A stretch of 64,000 nt of DNA from Okeania sp. SIO2B3 (GCF_010672525.1 NZ_JAAHGH010000002.1:562754-626753); one strand, 5' to 3'; positions 47,501 through 56,164 are shown, numbered from the stretch's first letter. The notes: a model not told the origin generated them from the letters alone. Numbers and translations: made by a program.

Positions 47501-50500
47501 TTCATAACTCTGATTAATTACACTTTCTACTGCTTCTGGGAGGTATTGAGCGTAGTTGTAACAAGGAATAATTACACTTACCATTTCAATCACTTTTGTG
47601 GTGCGATAAGGCAGGGTCTCTAACTCAGACGTAGATACTGAAACTGGTATCGTGTTTGGATGTGGCAAATTGCGCTGAAGAATCCCGTATTCCTCCCATA
47701 CCTGCAATGTCTCCCTAGCAGATGTTGGCGAATTTTGTTCTAAACCTTGTTGGTTATCGTAGTACAATCCCAGAATTTCGGGCAGACGCACAATATTTTC
47801 GTTCTTGCCTATTCGGAGCCATAATTCGTAATCTCCCGCGACAGTAAACTCTGAACGGAAATAACCGTACTTTTCGTGAAGTGACTTTCTCCACATTGGT
47901 TGGGAACCGATAATGCACCGTCGTTCGAGTTCTTCGTAGGAAAATTCCGGCCAATTCCAACGTTTATCTGCTTGCGTTGTCACCCAAGTATCGTTAGCAA
48001 GATCGGTAATTAAATGGTCGGCATACACTAAAGACGTTTGGGAATGATCATCTAAATAGGCTGCCATTTTTTCTAGAGCATCGGGACGGTGGCGATCGTC
48101 TGTATTGGCATTGGTAATGTATTTACCTTTGGCAAGTTTAATCCCCCGATTCCAAGCTGCATAAATAGTTTCTCTTTCGGGAGTTCGATAATAAGCGATC
48201 TGGGAATATTGAGTTTGGAATTCTGAGGCGATCGCCCCTTCTTTTTCCGTGGAGGCACTGTCAATAATAACAATTTCCAACTCACCTTTTTTGTACAGAG
48301 TTTGATTAACTAAATCTTCCAGACAACCAGGCATAAATTTCTCCGAGTTGTAAGTAGAAACAATCGCCGATACTTTAGGCAAAATTGTTGATTTTGCTTC
48401 CCTTGTAACTGTTGCCCAAATCCAAGGTTTATAGCATTCCAGAGAAATTAAATTGAAACCAGCTTCGACGAGCAACTGTTTTAATTGATCGTCAGTATAG
48501 GCATTGCCTAAGAAATAGTATTGTCGCTCTGCCATGCCTTCTTCATCAAAATTGCCCCAATTTTCTGTGCTGCGATCGTGTACTTGAATTCTAAAATATC
48601 CCCCTGGTTTTAAGACACGAAATATTTCGCGAAAATAGCTTTTGACAATAGACACAGAACGGATGTGCTGAAAAACAATTATCGAAAAAACAAAATTGTA
48701 ACTTTCGTCAGCTAACTGTTGTAAATCGCAGCCATTATTAACGTATAATTCTCCATTTTGTTTGCCATCAGCTAAATATTGCTTGGCAAACTCAACCATA
48801 TTTTCCGATATATCTACCCCATCAACCCAGGCGAACGCTTCTCGTAAATGCTTAATTAGACGACCAACACCGCAACCAATTTCTAATACTTTCCACTCCG
48901 GTTTTGCCGGAATACCTTTAAGAATTTGTCTGCTTGAAGACAGTATTGATTTTTGCCAAGCTTGCCTTTTTTCCTCTGGGGATAATTTTTCTATACCTTC
49001 ATAAACAAACACCCTGTTGAACATAGCTTCATCTAGGGAGCCAACATTCCAAAACTGACGCTGGTGGTTGAGTTGTGCTTCGTTAATTCCTAGTTTTTGG
49101 GAAGGCGAACGCTCAAGTATTATCGGTGTTTTAACTAGGGAAGTTGACAAAGATGCCGTTGGCTGTTGGTTAAAAAATAATTCCCGGTAATTTACTTTAG
49201 GGAAAACTGGACAGTGACCTTCTACCGTAGCATCAATAATTTGACGATTATTAGCTCGAAAGTATTCTTCAGCAATTCTGTAAAACCTTTCTGAATTTGC
49301 CAAATCTGGTAGATTCCATTTAATTCCCTTTCCAAAATAATCTGGATGGAAGTGATTGGGGTCTTCTCCCTGAGAAACAACTTCTTTATTTGCATCGCCT
49401 TTGGTGACAAAATTATGATCTACACCAATCAAAATTACAGTTTCAAACCCCATGTAGTAAGCTAACTGCATAGCCACATAAGTGACTGTGTAACCTTCAT
49501 GGACTCCCGTTTGAGGATTTGTAGCAAAAGCAGTTTGAGGGTGAGTTGTATTTATAAATATCATATCTGACTGCGGTTGCAAATAAGGAATTCCCTTATT
49601 ACTAATAAACTTAGGGCAGGGAATTTTGCTTATTTCTTCAGCACTTTGCTCTATTACTAAGGGATTAACTGACACATAATAAGTCGGAGTAAAGCCCCAC
49701 TTTTCAAACCCTAGATAAATGCGATTCATTCCAAAGCAAATCTCATGCTTGAGGAATGATAAATCCATCTTATTTAAACTCGGTCCGTTGCCTATAATAA
49801 CGCATCTTTGACCCTTGTGTCTATTTTGAAAAGCAAGTAGTTTTTGATTGGACTCTTGTAGTATGGCTAGCTCTCTGTTTGTTGTCAGATATGATGATTG
49901 ATTTTTCAAAGCACTAATATAACTAGATAAAGCTCGCTCAAACTCTGTAAGTTTATCCTGACGGACAAAAATTAAGTTTCCCCAAGCTGGATGATGATTT
50001 AAGGGGTAGGTACTAAATTCTAAAAATTGATGGGTGGTAGTTGCTTTACCTTTCCTGCCATACTCTTTTATTGGATCCCATTCTGAAACAAATACATGAT
50101 AACCCCGCTCTTCCATGTAACGAGCCATATCGTGATGCGAATAGCCGAAATTAGGTTGCGAGCGATCGTCCATAAATTCGCAGATCACGATTTCTGGTTG
50201 CATTTTGCTAAAGTCAAAGCTCTGCAATGCCAAAAAATCTGCACCTTCAACATCTATTTTCAATAGCGAGACCCGATCTACTCCCAGTGCTTTTAAAGTA
50301 GTATCTAATCGGACTGTCTCTACTTTCAGCTTAGGTTGATGGGTGTCATGAAACGGTTTTAGGGAATGAATGCCCCAATGTTCCGAACTTACATAAAATG
50401 GTATTTCTTGACCTGCTTTATCGGATACTGCTTTAGGTATGATGGTTACGTTTGGATAATTCTGCAAATAGCTTTCTAACTGCCGTCTATTTTCCGGTTC

Positions 50501-51409
50501 TGGTTCAAAAGCGATAACTTGCCAGCCTTTTTTCGCAAATGGTTCAGCAGAAGACCCAACGTGAGCGCCTACATCTATTAATGTAGGCTTTGGTTCTGCG
50601 TGAAAGGGAAATTTAAGTAGTAAATCTAATTCTGAAAAATTCATTTGTCTTCGTTTTTTATATACACACAAAATAACGCCTTCAGTATGACCTTTATGTA
50701 AAGCTTTTGCTTCTATCATTGAGATTCTTCGCCAGGTGAAAAGTCCTCCCCGATCTAGCTTAAATCTTTCACTGCCTACACAAGGTTGATATTCGTAATA
50801 CTCTTGCTTAACTAAATCTAGTAGTTCTTCAAATTTTCTAATTGAATTGATGGTGTAGTTACGAGCTTGTTCACCTAGTATTAGTTCATCCTTAACTCCA
50901 AATGGCAGTGTCATTATTAATTCTCCACCAGGCTTTAATAGCCTGGTCAATTCCTGAACAGCTTTATAATCACCATTATTTTCAACATCAGGAAGTTTAT
51001 CTGAGCGAACTTGTGGCGAATACAAGCCTATATGCTCTATTACTGATACAGCTATGATTTTGTCAAAAGTATTATTGGGAATCGGAATATTTCTGACATC
51101 CGCTTGATGAAAAGTAATTTTTTTAAACTGTTTTAAAGGTGGATCGTAGTCAGTGGCGTGTACATCTATTGACAGGCTTTCCAACCATGAAATCCAAGCT
51201 GGATCGGATTTGACTGTTCCCACATCAAGGATACATTGGGCATTACCTAGTTGAGAAGCTGCAAATGGATACTCAATACAACGACTGTGAAGAAAATCCC
51301 AAGGTCTGTGAAATAGAGGATTAGGTTTAACTTCACCTATCTCATTTAATTCAAAAATTGGAACAGTGACACTACCAAAATCATTTTCACTTTTTTTTAT
51401 TAGATTCAT
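44567..51409 (-). CDS. Giant glycan-assembly protein: methyltransferases, DUF115, two GT2, GT41, shared tail
   Basis: 2280 residues in one frame. 57-170: class I methyltransferase (ILDVGTVKSDP; VSVIEHIGLY; LLKPGGELIMTLPFG). 275-470: FkbM methyltransferase (LIDVGAHVGSSAEPFAKKG; LLKIDVEGADFLAL). 530-735: DUF115/MptE-like (GQRCVIIGNGPSLNKMDLSF; VILIGVDHNF), found in Maf-type flagellin glycosylation proteins. 835-945: another methyltransferase (VLEIGCGVGRLIKHL). 1010-1215 and 1275-1480: two GT-A family 2 domains, with TNANTDDRHRPD and LFLDADDTIHPN as metal sites. 1500-1765: helical linker. 1772-2150: GT41 (IRLGILATHFEP; LDSYPFSGTSSLIEPLEVGM). 2155-2280: the tail shared with the 996-residue protein. 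Activities and order of reaction are inferred. Nothing suggests an assembly artefact in frame, but a read-through check is worthwhile. Confidence 0.9.
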   Translation of the reverse strand: MNLIKKSENDFGSVTVPIFELNEIGEVKPNPLFHRPWDFLHSRCIEYPFAASQLGNAQCILDVGTVKSDPAWISWLESLSIDVHATDYDPPLKQFKKITFHQADVRNIPIPNNTFDKIIAVSVIEHIGLYSPQVRSDKLPDVENNGDYKAVQELTRLLKPGGELIMTLPFGVKDELILGEQARNYTINSIRKFEELLDLVKQEYYEYQPCVGSERFKLDRGGLFTWRRISMIEAKALHKGHTEGVILCVYKKRRQMNFSELDLLLKFPFHAEPKPTLIDVGAHVGSSAEPFAKKGWQVIAFEPEPENRRQLESYLQNYPNVTIIPKAVSDKAGQEIPFYVSSEHWGIHSLKPFHDTHQPKLKVETVRLDTTLKALGVDRVSLLKIDVEGADFLALQSFDFSKMQPEIVICEFMDDRSQPNFGYSHHDMARYMEERGYHVFVSEWDPIKEYGRKGKATTTHQFLEFSTYPLNHHPAWGNLIFVRQDKLTEFERALSSYISALKNQSSYLTTNRELAILQESNQKLLAFQNRHKGQRCVIIGNGPSLNKMDLSFLKHEICFGMNRIYLGFEKWGFTPTYYVSVNPLVIEQSAEEISKIPCPKFISNKGIPYLQPQSDMIFINTTHPQTAFATNPQTGVHEGYTVTYVAMQLAYYMGFETVILIGVDHNFVTKGDANKEVVSQGEDPNHFHPDYFGKGIKWNLPDLANSERFYRIAEEYFRANNRQIIDATVEGHCPVFPKVNYRELFFNQQPTASLSTSLVKTPIILERSPSQKLGINEAQLNHQRQFWNVGSLDEAMFNRVFVYEGIEKLSPEEKRQAWQKSILSSSRQILKGIPAKPEWKVLEIGCGVGRLIKHLREAFAWVDGVDISENMVEFAKQYLADGKQNGELYVNNGCDLQQLADESYNFVFSIIVFQHIRSVSIVKSYFREIFRVLKPGGYFRIQVHDRSTENWGNFDEEGMAERQYYFLGNAYTDDQLKQLLVEAGFNLISLECYKPWIWATVTREAKSTILPKVSAIVSTYNSEKFMPGCLEDLVNQTLYKKGELEIVIIDSASTEKEGAIASEFQTQYSQIAYYRTPERETIYAAWNRGIKLAKGKYITNANTDDRHRPDALEKMAAYLDDHSQTSLVYADHLITDLANDTWVTTQADKRWNWPEFSYEELERRCIIGSQPMWRKSLHEKYGYFRSEFTVAGDYELWLRIGKNENIVRLPEILGLYYDNQQGLEQNSPTSARETLQVWEEYGILQRNLPHPNTIPVSVSTSELETLPYRTTKVIEMVSVIIPCYNYAQYLPEAVESVINQSYENWECIIVNDGSSDNTSEVARSLIELYPDRNIRLLEKANSGVGDSRNAGAIKSSGKYILFLDADDTIHPNFLAETMKLLQEKPDVGFVYTDAQYFGVSNEIVERQEFIPEVFLRNNQAAVTSLVRKEVYHRVGGFKKVMEQGLEDWEFWISAYEQGWQGYRLAKPYLYYRQHASGARNQTLYNDKNAFSVHIAKIIKLHSQLYAEEEVKQAEQILRERNISLNLLSDDNKTIMTELSLAPDIQDLLSGLPRLISNYQKEPSDRFALANLRLARKQIAELWLSLPTDELVTAYLGTLGQTHQHLLKSGIKNEPLTNSEQSFVAEILINLKEVFDKPKVIQYFLTAMLYRRPEQLPLEYDLTKIPQWLFDDYLKFLLESPILYSERGQADQYYSYLQELVDSLHSFIFSNPNSTIWQKVANEFSQNANFIPLYFNSGNLKDIYVKRAEIIESTLKRQVHQIDYEFPERGNRKKIRLGILATHFEPTAETFASLPVYEYISREYEVVLYSLKQTDRSLEQYCRGCANFFTKLPQNLKEQVNTIRADDLDILFIGTNVTAVTNQICLLALHRLARVQVTSVASVVTTGMHNIDYYISGELTDPMEKAQQHYQEQLVKLEGTAHCFSYGVETEEARVKVNRESLGISEDSVIFISGANFFKIIPEVMETWAKIIAAVPNSVLLLMPFGPNWSNAYPKKAFLEQVNNRFSQHGIVANRLIVLDPEPLLNRHDVKQYLKIADVYLDSYPFSGTSSLIEPLEVGMPIISRQGSCFRGAMGGAILRSLDVSDLVADSEEFYIDLAVALGTNAELRQQKKSEIKQKMQANPAFLDSQVYSAKIGTVFKELFQGYMVDAIRKSLRLRDINLIIFPDWSCEEEELYKDFARVLTAIASRPDKGRMKLLVDTTNISQEDADMALSSIVMNLMMEEELDVEEGPDISLVGELSQIQWEALLTLVKGKIALECENEEAIAKLVAYDVPIFQVH

Positions 51410-51445
51410 AAAAATTTCCAGATTTATTTTAGCTTCTACAATTAA

Positions 51446-52198
51446 TTATTCCGTACTCAGCCTGGCAGTCGCTCCCCCATCAACAACCAAACTCTGACCC
51501 GTCATAAACGAAGATCGATCGCCATCTGCCAAAAAATAAATCGCCTCAGCAATTTCCACTGGCAGACCGATACGACCGATAACGTGCTTGCTTCCTAGCT
51601 GCTCGACTAACTCGCTGAGATTTTCTCCAGCCAAATGACCGCGAGTCAAACCAGTCTGCAACATCGGAGTATCCACCGCCCCCGGAAGAACAGCATTAAC
51701 CCGAATCCTAGAGGGACCGAGTTCGATAGCTAAAGCCCGAGTCAAAGCCAATAACCCTCCTTTACTGGCGGCATAAGCAGCAATATTAGCAGAAGTGGCG
51801 ATCGCGTGTACTGAACTAACATTAACAATTGCCCCACCCGCTTTTTCCATCAGTGGATAGACGTTGCGGACTGCCAGATAAACCGAAGTCAAATTAACTC
51901 CCATCACCCTATTCCACTCTTGGGGAGTAGTCTCCACAAAAGGCTTGCATACTTGAACCCCAGCATTATTCACCAAAGCATCAACCCGTCCTTGTTTCTC
52001 CCTAATTCCAGCAACAATTTTCTCCCACGCCTCGCTATCCGAGACATCAGCCAGAAAAAAATCGCCCCGTTCGGTCAAAGACTCCGCAGGTTCAGATACA
52101 TCAATGCCAATAACCTGCCAACCCTGTTTGCCAAAAAGTTCTGCCGTCGCCTTGCCAATACCACTGGCAACACCAGTAATTACTGCTACCTTGCTCAC
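51446..52198 (-). CDS. Short-chain dehydrogenase/reductase
   Basis: A 250-residue classical SDR: nucleotide motif TGVASGIGKATAELFG, Asp in IGIDVS indicating NAD preference, NNAGVQVCKPFVE, catalytic Ser in NVSSVHAIAT, Tyr/Lys in AAYAASKGG, and the C-terminal TGQSLVVDGGATARL. It overlaps the upstream dehydrogenase gene by four bases (ATGA), so translation is likely coupled. In this operon it probably oxidises or reduces a sugar or polyol intermediate; the substrate is unknown. Confidence 0.93.
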   Translation of the reverse strand: MSKVAVITGVASGIGKATAELFGKQGWQVIGIDVSEPAESLTERGDFFLADVSDSEAWEKIVAGIREKQGRVDALVNNAGVQVCKPFVETTPQEWNRVMGVNLTSVYLAVRNVYPLMEKAGGAIVNVSSVHAIATSANIAAYAASKGGLLALTRALAIELGPSRIRVNAVLPGAVDTPMLQTGLTRGHLAGENLSELVEQLGSKHVIGRIGLPVEIAEAIYFLADGDRSSFMTGQSLVVDGGATARLSTE

Positions 52199-53139
52199 CT
52201 GATGCTACCCTCCAACCCTTCCAAGAGATTTTGAATAGCCATTTCGTTCACTCGCATCACCGCTTCCAGAGTATTAGAAGCATTATGAGTACCAAAAATA
52301 CAATTATCGAACTGACGCAAGGGACTATCCATTGGCAACGGCTCTTCTTCAAACACATCTAAAGCGGCACCCGCCACTTTACCTTCTGCCAAAGCTTTTA
52401 CTAAAGCTGCTTCATCTACCAAAGGTCCGCGAGCGGTATTAATCAGATAAACTCCCTCTTTCATCAAATCGAATTGCTTTTGCCCCAATAGATGACGATT
52501 ATCCGAAGTAAGATTGCAATTGAGAGAGATAAAATCAGACACTTGCAACAGCGATTCCAAAGATTGCTGGCTCATGCCAGTATCTTGTATAAACGATTCT
52601 GGAACCGAAGCAACATCGTAGCCAACTACCGACATTCCTAGAGCGACTCCCCGTCGCACTACTGCTCGTCCGATACTGCCAACTCCAATTACTCCTAAAG
52701 TTTTGCCCCGCAAAGACCGACCCTGAACCTTCAACCAACCGCCATTTCTCACAGAATGGTCTAATTTATGGAGTCTTCTTGCTAATAAAACAATATAACC
52801 TAAGACCACATCTGCCACTTCATCGGCGAAAACATCAGGAGTATTGTGCACTAAAATTCCTAATTTTTTTGCTGCTTCTAGGTCAATAGCATCTAAACCT
52901 ATTCCCCATTTAGCAACTATTTTGAGACGTTTTCCCTTCTCTAAAACTTTAGCGGTAAAAAAATCATCTCCGGCAATTACCCCATCAAAGCGATCGATAA
53001 TTTCTAAAAGTTCGGCTTCGCTCAACTGTTGCACCAATGTCGGTACTTCAATTTCCACATTGCGTTCGGCAAACAAAGGACGATAGGGGTCAATCGTCTT
53101 TTGCAAATGGGGACAGGTAATTAAAATTCTCCACTTCAT
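52195..53139 (-). CDS. D-isomer-specific 2-hydroxyacid dehydrogenase (phosphoglycerate dehydrogenase-like)
   Basis: A 314-residue protein with substrate-domain VAKWGIGLDAIDLEAAKKLG, the Rossmann motif GKTLGVIGVGSIGRAVVRRG, catalytic Arg in NTARGPLVDEAALVKAL, Glu in FEEEPLP and His in FGTHNASNT. It is shorter than biosynthetic SerA and lacks ACT domains, which suits a role in sugar-acid metabolism rather than serine synthesis. It overlaps both neighbours by one and four bases. The substrate may be a 2-hydroxy acid linked to the cytidylyltransferase product, which is inference. Confidence 0.92.
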   Translation of the reverse strand: MKWRILITCPHLQKTIDPYRPLFAERNVEIEVPTLVQQLSEAELLEIIDRFDGVIAGDDFFTAKVLEKGKRLKIVAKWGIGLDAIDLEAAKKLGILVHNTPDVFADEVADVVLGYIVLLARRLHKLDHSVRNGGWLKVQGRSLRGKTLGVIGVGSIGRAVVRRGVALGMSVVGYDVASVPESFIQDTGMSQQSLESLLQVSDFISLNCNLTSDNRHLLGQKQFDLMKEGVYLINTARGPLVDEAALVKALAEGKVAGAALDVFEEEPLPMDSPLRQFDNCIFGTHNASNTLEAVMRVNEMAIQNLLEGLEGSIR

Positions 53140-53810
53140 CAGACTTTCTCCCGCTCTTTATAAAGAAATTCGGCAATTCGGAAATCTAATTCTTCGTCAA
53201 TATCTGTTGCTTCGAGACGATCTATTTCAAGCATAAAGGGGCGATCGCCTATTCTATTGTGTTTTGATTCTAATATTTGCTTAGTAAAAATGTACAAACA
53301 TGAGTTTTCTTCATAGACTGGAGGCAAATCTTGAGTCCGCAATAAAATGGCAGGATTATGATTAACTGCTCTTGTTAAACTATCCCATAAACGAGTTTGA
53401 AGTCTGTTGACAGAAAACATAGAATCATAAATCGGATAGTTGTTGAGAAACTGCTCTACAGCATTAGTAATAGTCTCAGTGCGCAGTAAAGGATTTGTGC
53501 TATGAGTTTGTAAATAATAATCGGCTTCTACCTGAGCCACATCATTGAGCAAAACATCGTTCATGGGAACCGTGCCCGCCCTTAAATGTTCTGGTCTTTC
53601 TAATAAGACAACCTGGGGAAAATTATTTTTAACATCTTCCTGAATAGTCGGGCTATCTGTATCGATTACTACTTCACTAATTAAAGGGCAAGCAACTAAA
53701 CTGCCAACGATGTAATGATAAAGCGGTTTGCCAACAAAAGAGCGATAGTTTTTTCCCGGCACTCTCTGGCTGTGGTGGCGCATGGGAACTAGAGCAACAA
53801 TATTAGGCAT
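53139..53810 (-). CDS. Acylneuraminate cytidylyltransferase-like protein (CMP-sugar activation)
   Basis: A 223-residue nucleotidyltransferase of the NeuA/KdsB type: ALVPMRHHSQRVPGKNYRSF (a variant of the R.GSKG(I/L) loop), GKPLYHYIVGSL, EVVIDTDSP, ADYYLQTHSTNPLLR, and YEENSCLYIF. Such enzymes couple CTP to nonulosonic acids, KDO or a few other acidic compounds. The usual partner NeuB-type synthase is not in this window, so the activated sugar is unknown. It sits five bases after the cyclase gene and overlaps the dehydrogenase gene by one base. Confidence 0.87.
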   Translation of the reverse strand: MPNIVALVPMRHHSQRVPGKNYRSFVGKPLYHYIVGSLVACPLISEVVIDTDSPTIQEDVKNNFPQVVLLERPEHLRAGTVPMNDVLLNDVAQVEADYYLQTHSTNPLLRTETITNAVEQFLNNYPIYDSMFSVNRLQTRLWDSLTRAVNHNPAILLRTQDLPPVYEENSCLYIFTKQILESKHNRIGDRPFMLEIDRLEATDIDEELDFRIAEFLYKEREKV

Positions 53811-53815
53811 TTAAT

Positions 53816-54457
53816 TTACTCCTCTTCCTCGATTAAAACCGCTCTTGCTGGCGCTCCATCAGCATCGACTAGCTTCAACGGCAAGCAGATTAGTTGATAG
53901 ACTCCAGCTTGTATGTTAGTTAAGTTCAAACCTTCGAGAATCACCACACCTGCTTTGAGTAAAATTTCATGGATCAGCGGACTATCGCGGTAGCGCTGCA
54001 CTGAAAGATAATCTACACCGATTAAGCGAATTCCACGATCTACTACCCACTGGGCGGCATCCGCTGTCAGCGCTACGAAGTCTTCTTGGAACTCAGTTAC
54101 GCCGTCAGCCCACAATTTAGAGTTGCGAGTATGAAGCAGCAGTCGTTTGATATTTTTTGGTAAGTCTAAGGCTGCCAAATCCTTTGCCGTTACTGAACTT
54201 ATATCAGGCAGATAAGCTACCGCCGCCGGTCCGATTAAGTCATCCAGGGCAAGGTGTTCTACAGTATTTCCCTCTGTCAGAAAGTGCCAAGGAGCATCTA
54301 CATGAGTGCCGACGTGAATATCTGTAATGAGTTGGGAGACATTAGCGATGTCTCCAGCATCCAGACGCATTGTTGGCAATAATTGAAAGCCAACGCTTCC
54401 AGGCCAAACTGGCATCTGAGATTGCAAAGGTACTGAAATATCGATGATTCTTGTCAA
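53816..54457 (-). CDS. Cyclase-family metal-dependent hydrolase (kynurenine formamidase-like)
   Basis: A 213-residue protein with the family signature HVGTHVDAPWHFL (pattern HxGTHxDxPxH), GVDYLSVQ, and a C-terminal GVVILEGLNLTNI and PLKLVDADGAPARAVL. Known members are arylformamidases or related amide hydrolases that need Mn or Zn. In a sugar-nucleotide operon it may remove a formyl or similar group or open a lactone/lactam, which is speculative. It begins one base after the GT2 gene stop, so it is translated in the same transcript. Confidence 0.88.
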   Translation of the reverse strand: MTRIIDISVPLQSQMPVWPGSVGFQLLPTMRLDAGDIANVSQLITDIHVGTHVDAPWHFLTEGNTVEHLALDDLIGPAAVAYLPDISSVTAKDLAALDLPKNIKRLLLHTRNSKLWADGVTEFQEDFVALTADAAQWVVDRGIRLIGVDYLSVQRYRDSPLIHEILLKAGVVILEGLNLTNIQAGVYQLICLPLKLVDADGAPARAVLIEEEE

Positions 54458-54458
54458 T

Positions 54459-55442
54459 TTATTTCTCTCCTGTAGCGTTAGCGTATTTGATGCGGCGCGA
54501 GTTCTGAGTAGGGCTTGCTACTGCCTGAGAACGTTTCCAGCCGTTAGGATAGTAAAAGGTTTGTTTAAGTTTGCTGGTAACTGGACCTTGCTGCAAAAAT
54601 CCTTGATATGTACCCCAAAACTGCATTAGTCTAAACACAAATATTTCTAACATATTTTTCCTTAATAGGCGATCGTACCAAGCATGATACCAGTCGCTAA
54701 CGACATTGCCAAGGAATAAGCGAACGAAGTCGAAAAAATTAAAGTGTTCTTGAGGAAAAATATGCTTTAAAGCAATTGCTTCTCTTCGGTATCGGTTGTA
54801 AATATTTGTAGGCGTTTCTTGATGAACGTGAATAATTTCTGCCTGGGCTGAATAAGCAATTTTACAACCTTTTTGTATGGCACGCCTAGCCCAGTCAATA
54901 TCTTCTAAACCTGTTAGCTCTTCATCGTAGGGCAATTGTTCCCATAACGATTTCCTGATGGTTGCATTGGCGTTATTGCAAAAAGGATGTTTTTGAGACA
55001 AATTAGACTGCTCTGGGAACCACTTAGCAAATACTTGATGTTCTGAATATTTAGTAATTTCATTGCCCCTTTGCTTGCCATAAACTAAAGCAACATCTGG
55101 ATTGACAAAAGGAGCTAGTAATTGTTCTAACCAATCTTTGTAAACTGGATAGACATGGGCGCTGGCAATAACTATGGTCTCACCAGTTGCAGCTTGACAA
55201 CCAATATTTAAAGCTTTTCCAAAAGAAAATTCTTCTGGGCGAATTGAAATAATTTTTACTGGGTACTTAGAAACAATAGAAACTGTGGCATCGGTAGATC
55301 CTGAATCTACTACAATAATTTCCACATCTTTAATAGTTTGCTCCATTATGCCACCGAGCAGTCTGCCTATGTGTTTTTCTTCGTTATAACAACGAATTAC
55401 TATAGATGCTGTAAACATTTTATTTAATCTTCTAAGATTCAT
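54459..55442 (-). CDS. Family 2 glycosyltransferase (first gene of the glycan operon)
   Basis: A 327-residue GT-A enzyme: SIVIRCYNEEKHIGRLL, VEIIVVDSGSTDATVSIV, FSFGKALNIGCQAATGETIV, SAHVYPVYKDWLEQLL (SAHVYP in place of the more usual DxD), NANATIRKSLWEQLPYDEEL, GLEDIDWARRAIQKG. It resembles rhamnosyl-type transferases of surface polysaccharide synthesis. The C-terminal FGNVVSDWYHAWYDRLL-like region may bind the membrane. ATG at 55418 (MFTASIV) is an alternative start. No clear promoter; the region upstream is made of gene relics. Confidence 0.9.
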   Translation of the reverse strand: MNLRRLNKMFTASIVIRCYNEEKHIGRLLGGIMEQTIKDVEIIVVDSGSTDATVSIVSKYPVKIISIRPEEFSFGKALNIGCQAATGETIVIASAHVYPVYKDWLEQLLAPFVNPDVALVYGKQRGNEITKYSEHQVFAKWFPEQSNLSQKHPFCNNANATIRKSLWEQLPYDEELTGLEDIDWARRAIQKGCKIAYSAQAEIIHVHQETPTNIYNRYRREAIALKHIFPQEHFNFFDFVRLFLGNVVSDWYHAWYDRLLRKNMLEIFVFRLMQFWGTYQGFLQQGPVTSKLKQTFYYPNGWKRSQAVASPTQNSRRIKYANATGEK

Positions 55443-55465
55443 TCTTTTGCCAAAGCTTTCCTCGT

Positions 55466-55525
55466 CTACACCAAAATAACTTTATAATCCTCCCTCTGAG
55501 CATACAACTCTACCAACTTTTCCAG
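55466..55525 (-). pseudogene. TPR gene fragment
   Basis: Twenty codons read LEKLVELYAQREDYKVILV followed by TAG. This matches the end of the intact paralogue at 56165-56572 (LEKLVALYPDREDYKVVLE). It has no start and is a relic, probably of a duplicated TPR gene. Confidence 0.75.
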
Positions 55526-55527
55526 AT

Positions 55528-55757
55528 AAGGGAGCCTTCCTCTAATAAACTTTGTTCTAAAGGGATAATTTTAATAATATCTGGAACTTGTTTAATTCCA
55601 TTAATATGCGCATAAGTTTGTTGACGTAGATGAGTTTTGCATCAAGCATCAGCTACTTCTAACAAAACAAACTCTGTTGTTACTAAAATAACTTGCTGTT
55701 GGTTTAGTCTAACCAGAATTTGTTTAGCTTTAGCTGTTAAGTTATCACTACTATTTG
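55528..55757 (-). pseudogene. PIN-domain (VapC-like) toxin relic
   Basis: The minus strand reads SDNLTAKAKQILVRLNQQQ, VILVTTEFVLLEVADA then TGA (55642-55644), and in another frame RQQTYAHINGIKQVPDIIKI, IPLEQSLLEEGS. This is the PIN ribonuclease pattern of cyanobacterial VapC proteins (TTEFVLLEVADAL). The N-terminal Asp region, the C-terminus and the frame are lost, so it is inactive. Confidence 0.75.
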
Positions 55758-55979
55758 GTCTACTAAATCGGATATTCCTGTTTCCATCTGACAACTTTCT
55801 ACCACAGAGAATAACTTATCCTACTGGCCTTGATTTTTTGCTTCTTGTTCTTTTACAGTTTTAGAACTCGTCGCTACATCTAAGAAAGTAATAATAATTG
55901 GGTGAGATTCGGGATAAGAAACAGGTTCACTTAGATGAACCACGCCATCTTTAAAAATACCTTTTATTGACTGCATCAT
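55737..55979 (-). pseudogene. Antitoxin relic with internal TAG codon
   Basis: From ATG 55979: MMQSIKGIFKDGVVHLSEPV, SYPESHPIIITFLDVATSSK, then NQGQ and TAG at 55821-55823, after which the same frame continues DKLFSVVESCQMETGISDLV to TAA at 55737. This is a typical VapB-like cyanobacterial antitoxin (AbrB-like N-terminus, METGISDLA C-terminus) with a premature amber stop. It could still give a 52-residue product. Its cognate PIN toxin relic follows. Confidence 0.75.
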
Positions 55980-56068
55980 AAAACCAATAGTAAATAGTAA
56001 TCATTGAATAATCTATGGCTTTTTCTCAACTCATAATATCAAATAAAAGAATAATATTGGTTATTTTC

Positions 56069-56158
56069 AGAAAAGAGGGAACAGGGAACAGGGAGGAATA
56101 ATTAATAATTTATGGATAAGAATTGGTTTTATTTTTGATTTTTGGACATTTCTATTGG
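56069..56158. repeat. Dispersed ~105-bp repeat, copy 3 (inverted)
   Basis: The reverse complement of this stretch has CCAATAGAAATGTCC, AAAATCAAAAATAAAACCAA, TTATCCATAAATTAT and CCCTGTTCCCTGTTCCCTC, matching copies at 13033 and 18408. Confidence 0.7.
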
Positions 56159-56164
56159 TCATTT

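Noticed and set aside
52535-53086. ORFs opposite or shifted in the 2-hydroxyacid dehydrogenase gene
   Set aside because: The dehydrogenase frame shows all catalytic motifs; the others are shadows.
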